From positions 1-41,133 of the forward strand of contig JACNLH010000079.1 in the NCBI GenBank assembly GCA_014381585.1: a DNA stretch of 41,133 nt. Direction: 5' to 3'. Below the pieces are notes generated by a model that saw only the letters and a list, made by a program, of their open reading frames with translations, was not told where the DNA came from and searched no databases. Below are positions 40,411-41,133 of this stretch, one piece after another. This stretch comes from Candidatus Sulfurimonas ponti (GTDB lineage: Bacteria > Campylobacterota > Campylobacteria > Campylobacterales > Sulfurimonadaceae). Numbering within the stretch: the stretch's first letter is position 1; the number at the start of each line of letters is the position of its first letter. The position numbers and the translations under genes were made by a program.

Positions 40411-41055
40411 TCACTTAAGAGCCTTTAGAGCTTTATTTTCTAATTTGTACACGCGGTCACACAAATGGGCTAAATTTTCGTCATGTGTCACTAAAATCAT
40501 ACCTGCATTTTCATTTTTACAATACTCAAAAAAAAGATTCATCACTTCATTTGCTGTTATCTTATCAAGGTTTCCAGTCGGTTCATCAGCAAAAATAAGG
40601 CGTGGTTTTTTCGTCAACACTCTTGCTATAGAAATACGCTGTTGTTGACCGCCTGAGAGTTCTGTCACTTTTTGCTGTATACATTCTTCTATGTTTAAAC
40701 GTCTAAGTAATTCTGTGTCTATATTTTGTGAGCTAAGGATTGCTGCCACTTCTAAATTTTCATATGCACTAAAACCTTTAAATAGATAATGAGACTGAAA
40801 GACCAAGCCTATATCATCTCTTTTCATTTGTGAAAGTTTTGCTTCTTTCATCTCGTAAATATTTTTACCAAACAAAGAGACTTCACCTTCATCAGGCTTT
40901 AGCAAGGAGGACAGTATATGCAATAAGGTCGACTTCCCACTGCCACTCATACCAATAATTGCTATTGTTTCTTGAGAGTCCAACTCCAAAGATACATCTG
41001 AAAAAAGCTCATATTCAAAAGTGTGCGAAAGGTTTTTAGCGGATAATAAATTCAT
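40411..41055 (-). CDS. LolD/MacB-type ABC transporter ATP-binding protein
   Basis: The 214-residue ATPase has the P-loop IGMSGSGKST at 34-43, a Q-loop (VFQSHYLFKGF), the signature LSGGQQQRISIARVLTKKPR and Walker B LIFADEPTGNLD. TGNLD and the short length place it with LolD-type ATPases, which power lipoprotein release or act with MacB-like permeases. No permease gene follows; fliR is next. The ATG start matches the family, but no ribosome site precedes it and a TATAAT box sits six bases before the ATG. Confidence 0.9.
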   Translation of the reverse strand: MNLLSAKNLSHTFEYELFSDVSLELDSQETIAIIGMSGSGKSTLLHILSSLLKPDEGEVSLFGKNIYEMKEAKLSQMKRDDIGLVFQSHYLFKGFSAYENLEVAAILSSQNIDTELLRRLNIEECIQQKVTELSGGQQQRISIARVLTKKPRLIFADEPTGNLDKITANEVMNLFFEYCKNENAGMILVTHDENLAHLCDRVYKLENKALKALK

Positions 41056-41061
41056 AAGAGG

Positions 41062-41067
41062 ATTATA
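41062..41067 (-). promoter_or_regulatory. -10 box placed for a leaderless LolD-like transcript
   Basis: TATAAT on the minus strand ends six bases before the ATG at 41055, so the usual start point would fall on the A of the ATG. A second -10-like sequence further upstream (around 41090, GATAAAAT) could instead give a normal leader. Confidence 0.45.
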
Positions 41068-41133
41068 TCTAATGTAACTAACGATTTTAAAATATTTTAT
41101 CAGAAATTTATTTTTTTGTAGATTGAGAGGGTT

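Overview
This AT-rich window looks like a chromosome segment from a Campylobacterota bacterium, most plausibly a free-living marine or sulfur-oxidising type such as Sulfurimonas. The strongest evidence is gene order. The run fliR - acidic protein - gmk - tatA - argS matches the order I recall from Campylobacter (Cj1179c to Cj1175c). The run NIF3-like - zinc-ribbon coiled-coil protein - waaA - pseudouridine synthase matches Helicobacter HP0959 to HP0956. Two Na+/H+ antiporters, a molybdate transporter and a globin fit a free-living lifestyle. This assignment is inference from protein content; no database was searched.

Layout. Positions 1-16762 are read almost entirely on the minus strand. In transcription order they hold a UvrD-type helicase, truB, csrA, ispE, a small insertion (a restriction-methylase remnant plus a RelE-type toxin-antitoxin pair), smpB, an M23 peptidase, a TPR protein, a NIF3-like protein, the FlgZ-like zinc-ribbon protein, waaA, an RluA-type pseudouridine synthase, a DUF429/GIY-YIG fusion, a YaiI-like protein, ffh, rpsP, khpA, rimM, trmD, rplS, a gamma-glutamylcyclotransferase-like protein and a membrane protein cut by the window edge. 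A LysR regulator is divergent at 16901. Then come cysK, a class IV aminotransferase, an SspB-like unknown and the modA-TOBE-modB-modC cluster, all on the minus strand. Globin and nhaA lie on the plus strand. A minus-strand operon at 24492-28753 holds a secreted amidase, a DUF819 membrane protein, a dipeptide epimerase and pyruvate kinase. A plus-strand group follows (DUF4139 protein, ExoX-like exonuclease, trpB), then nhaC and an acetyltransferase on the minus strand and an L,D-transpeptidase on the plus strand. The window ends with the minus-strand run from a LolD-like ATPase through fliR, the acidic repeat protein, gmk, tatA and argS to a small acidic unknown.

How the genes work together. 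Ribosome biogenesis and protein targeting dominate the left end (rpsP, khpA, rimM, trmD, rplS, ffh). Ribosome rescue (smpB) sits directly behind an inserted RelE-like toxin. Several genes serve the cell wall or envelope (M23, amidase, epimerase, L,D-transpeptidase, waaA, tatA, LolD-like), and several touch motility (fliR, the acidic protein, the FlgZ-like protein, csrA).

The most interesting points are the toxin-antitoxin module wired into the smpB operon beside a decayed MmeI-type methylase, the fusion of two nuclease-type domains, a candidate SspB-like ClpX adaptor, a probable murein-peptide salvage operon containing an orphan DUF819 membrane protein, a structured rpsP leader, several structured inverted-repeat elements between genes, and an nhaC gene without a convincing canonical start codon. 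No tRNA, rRNA, CRISPR array or complete insertion sequence was seen.
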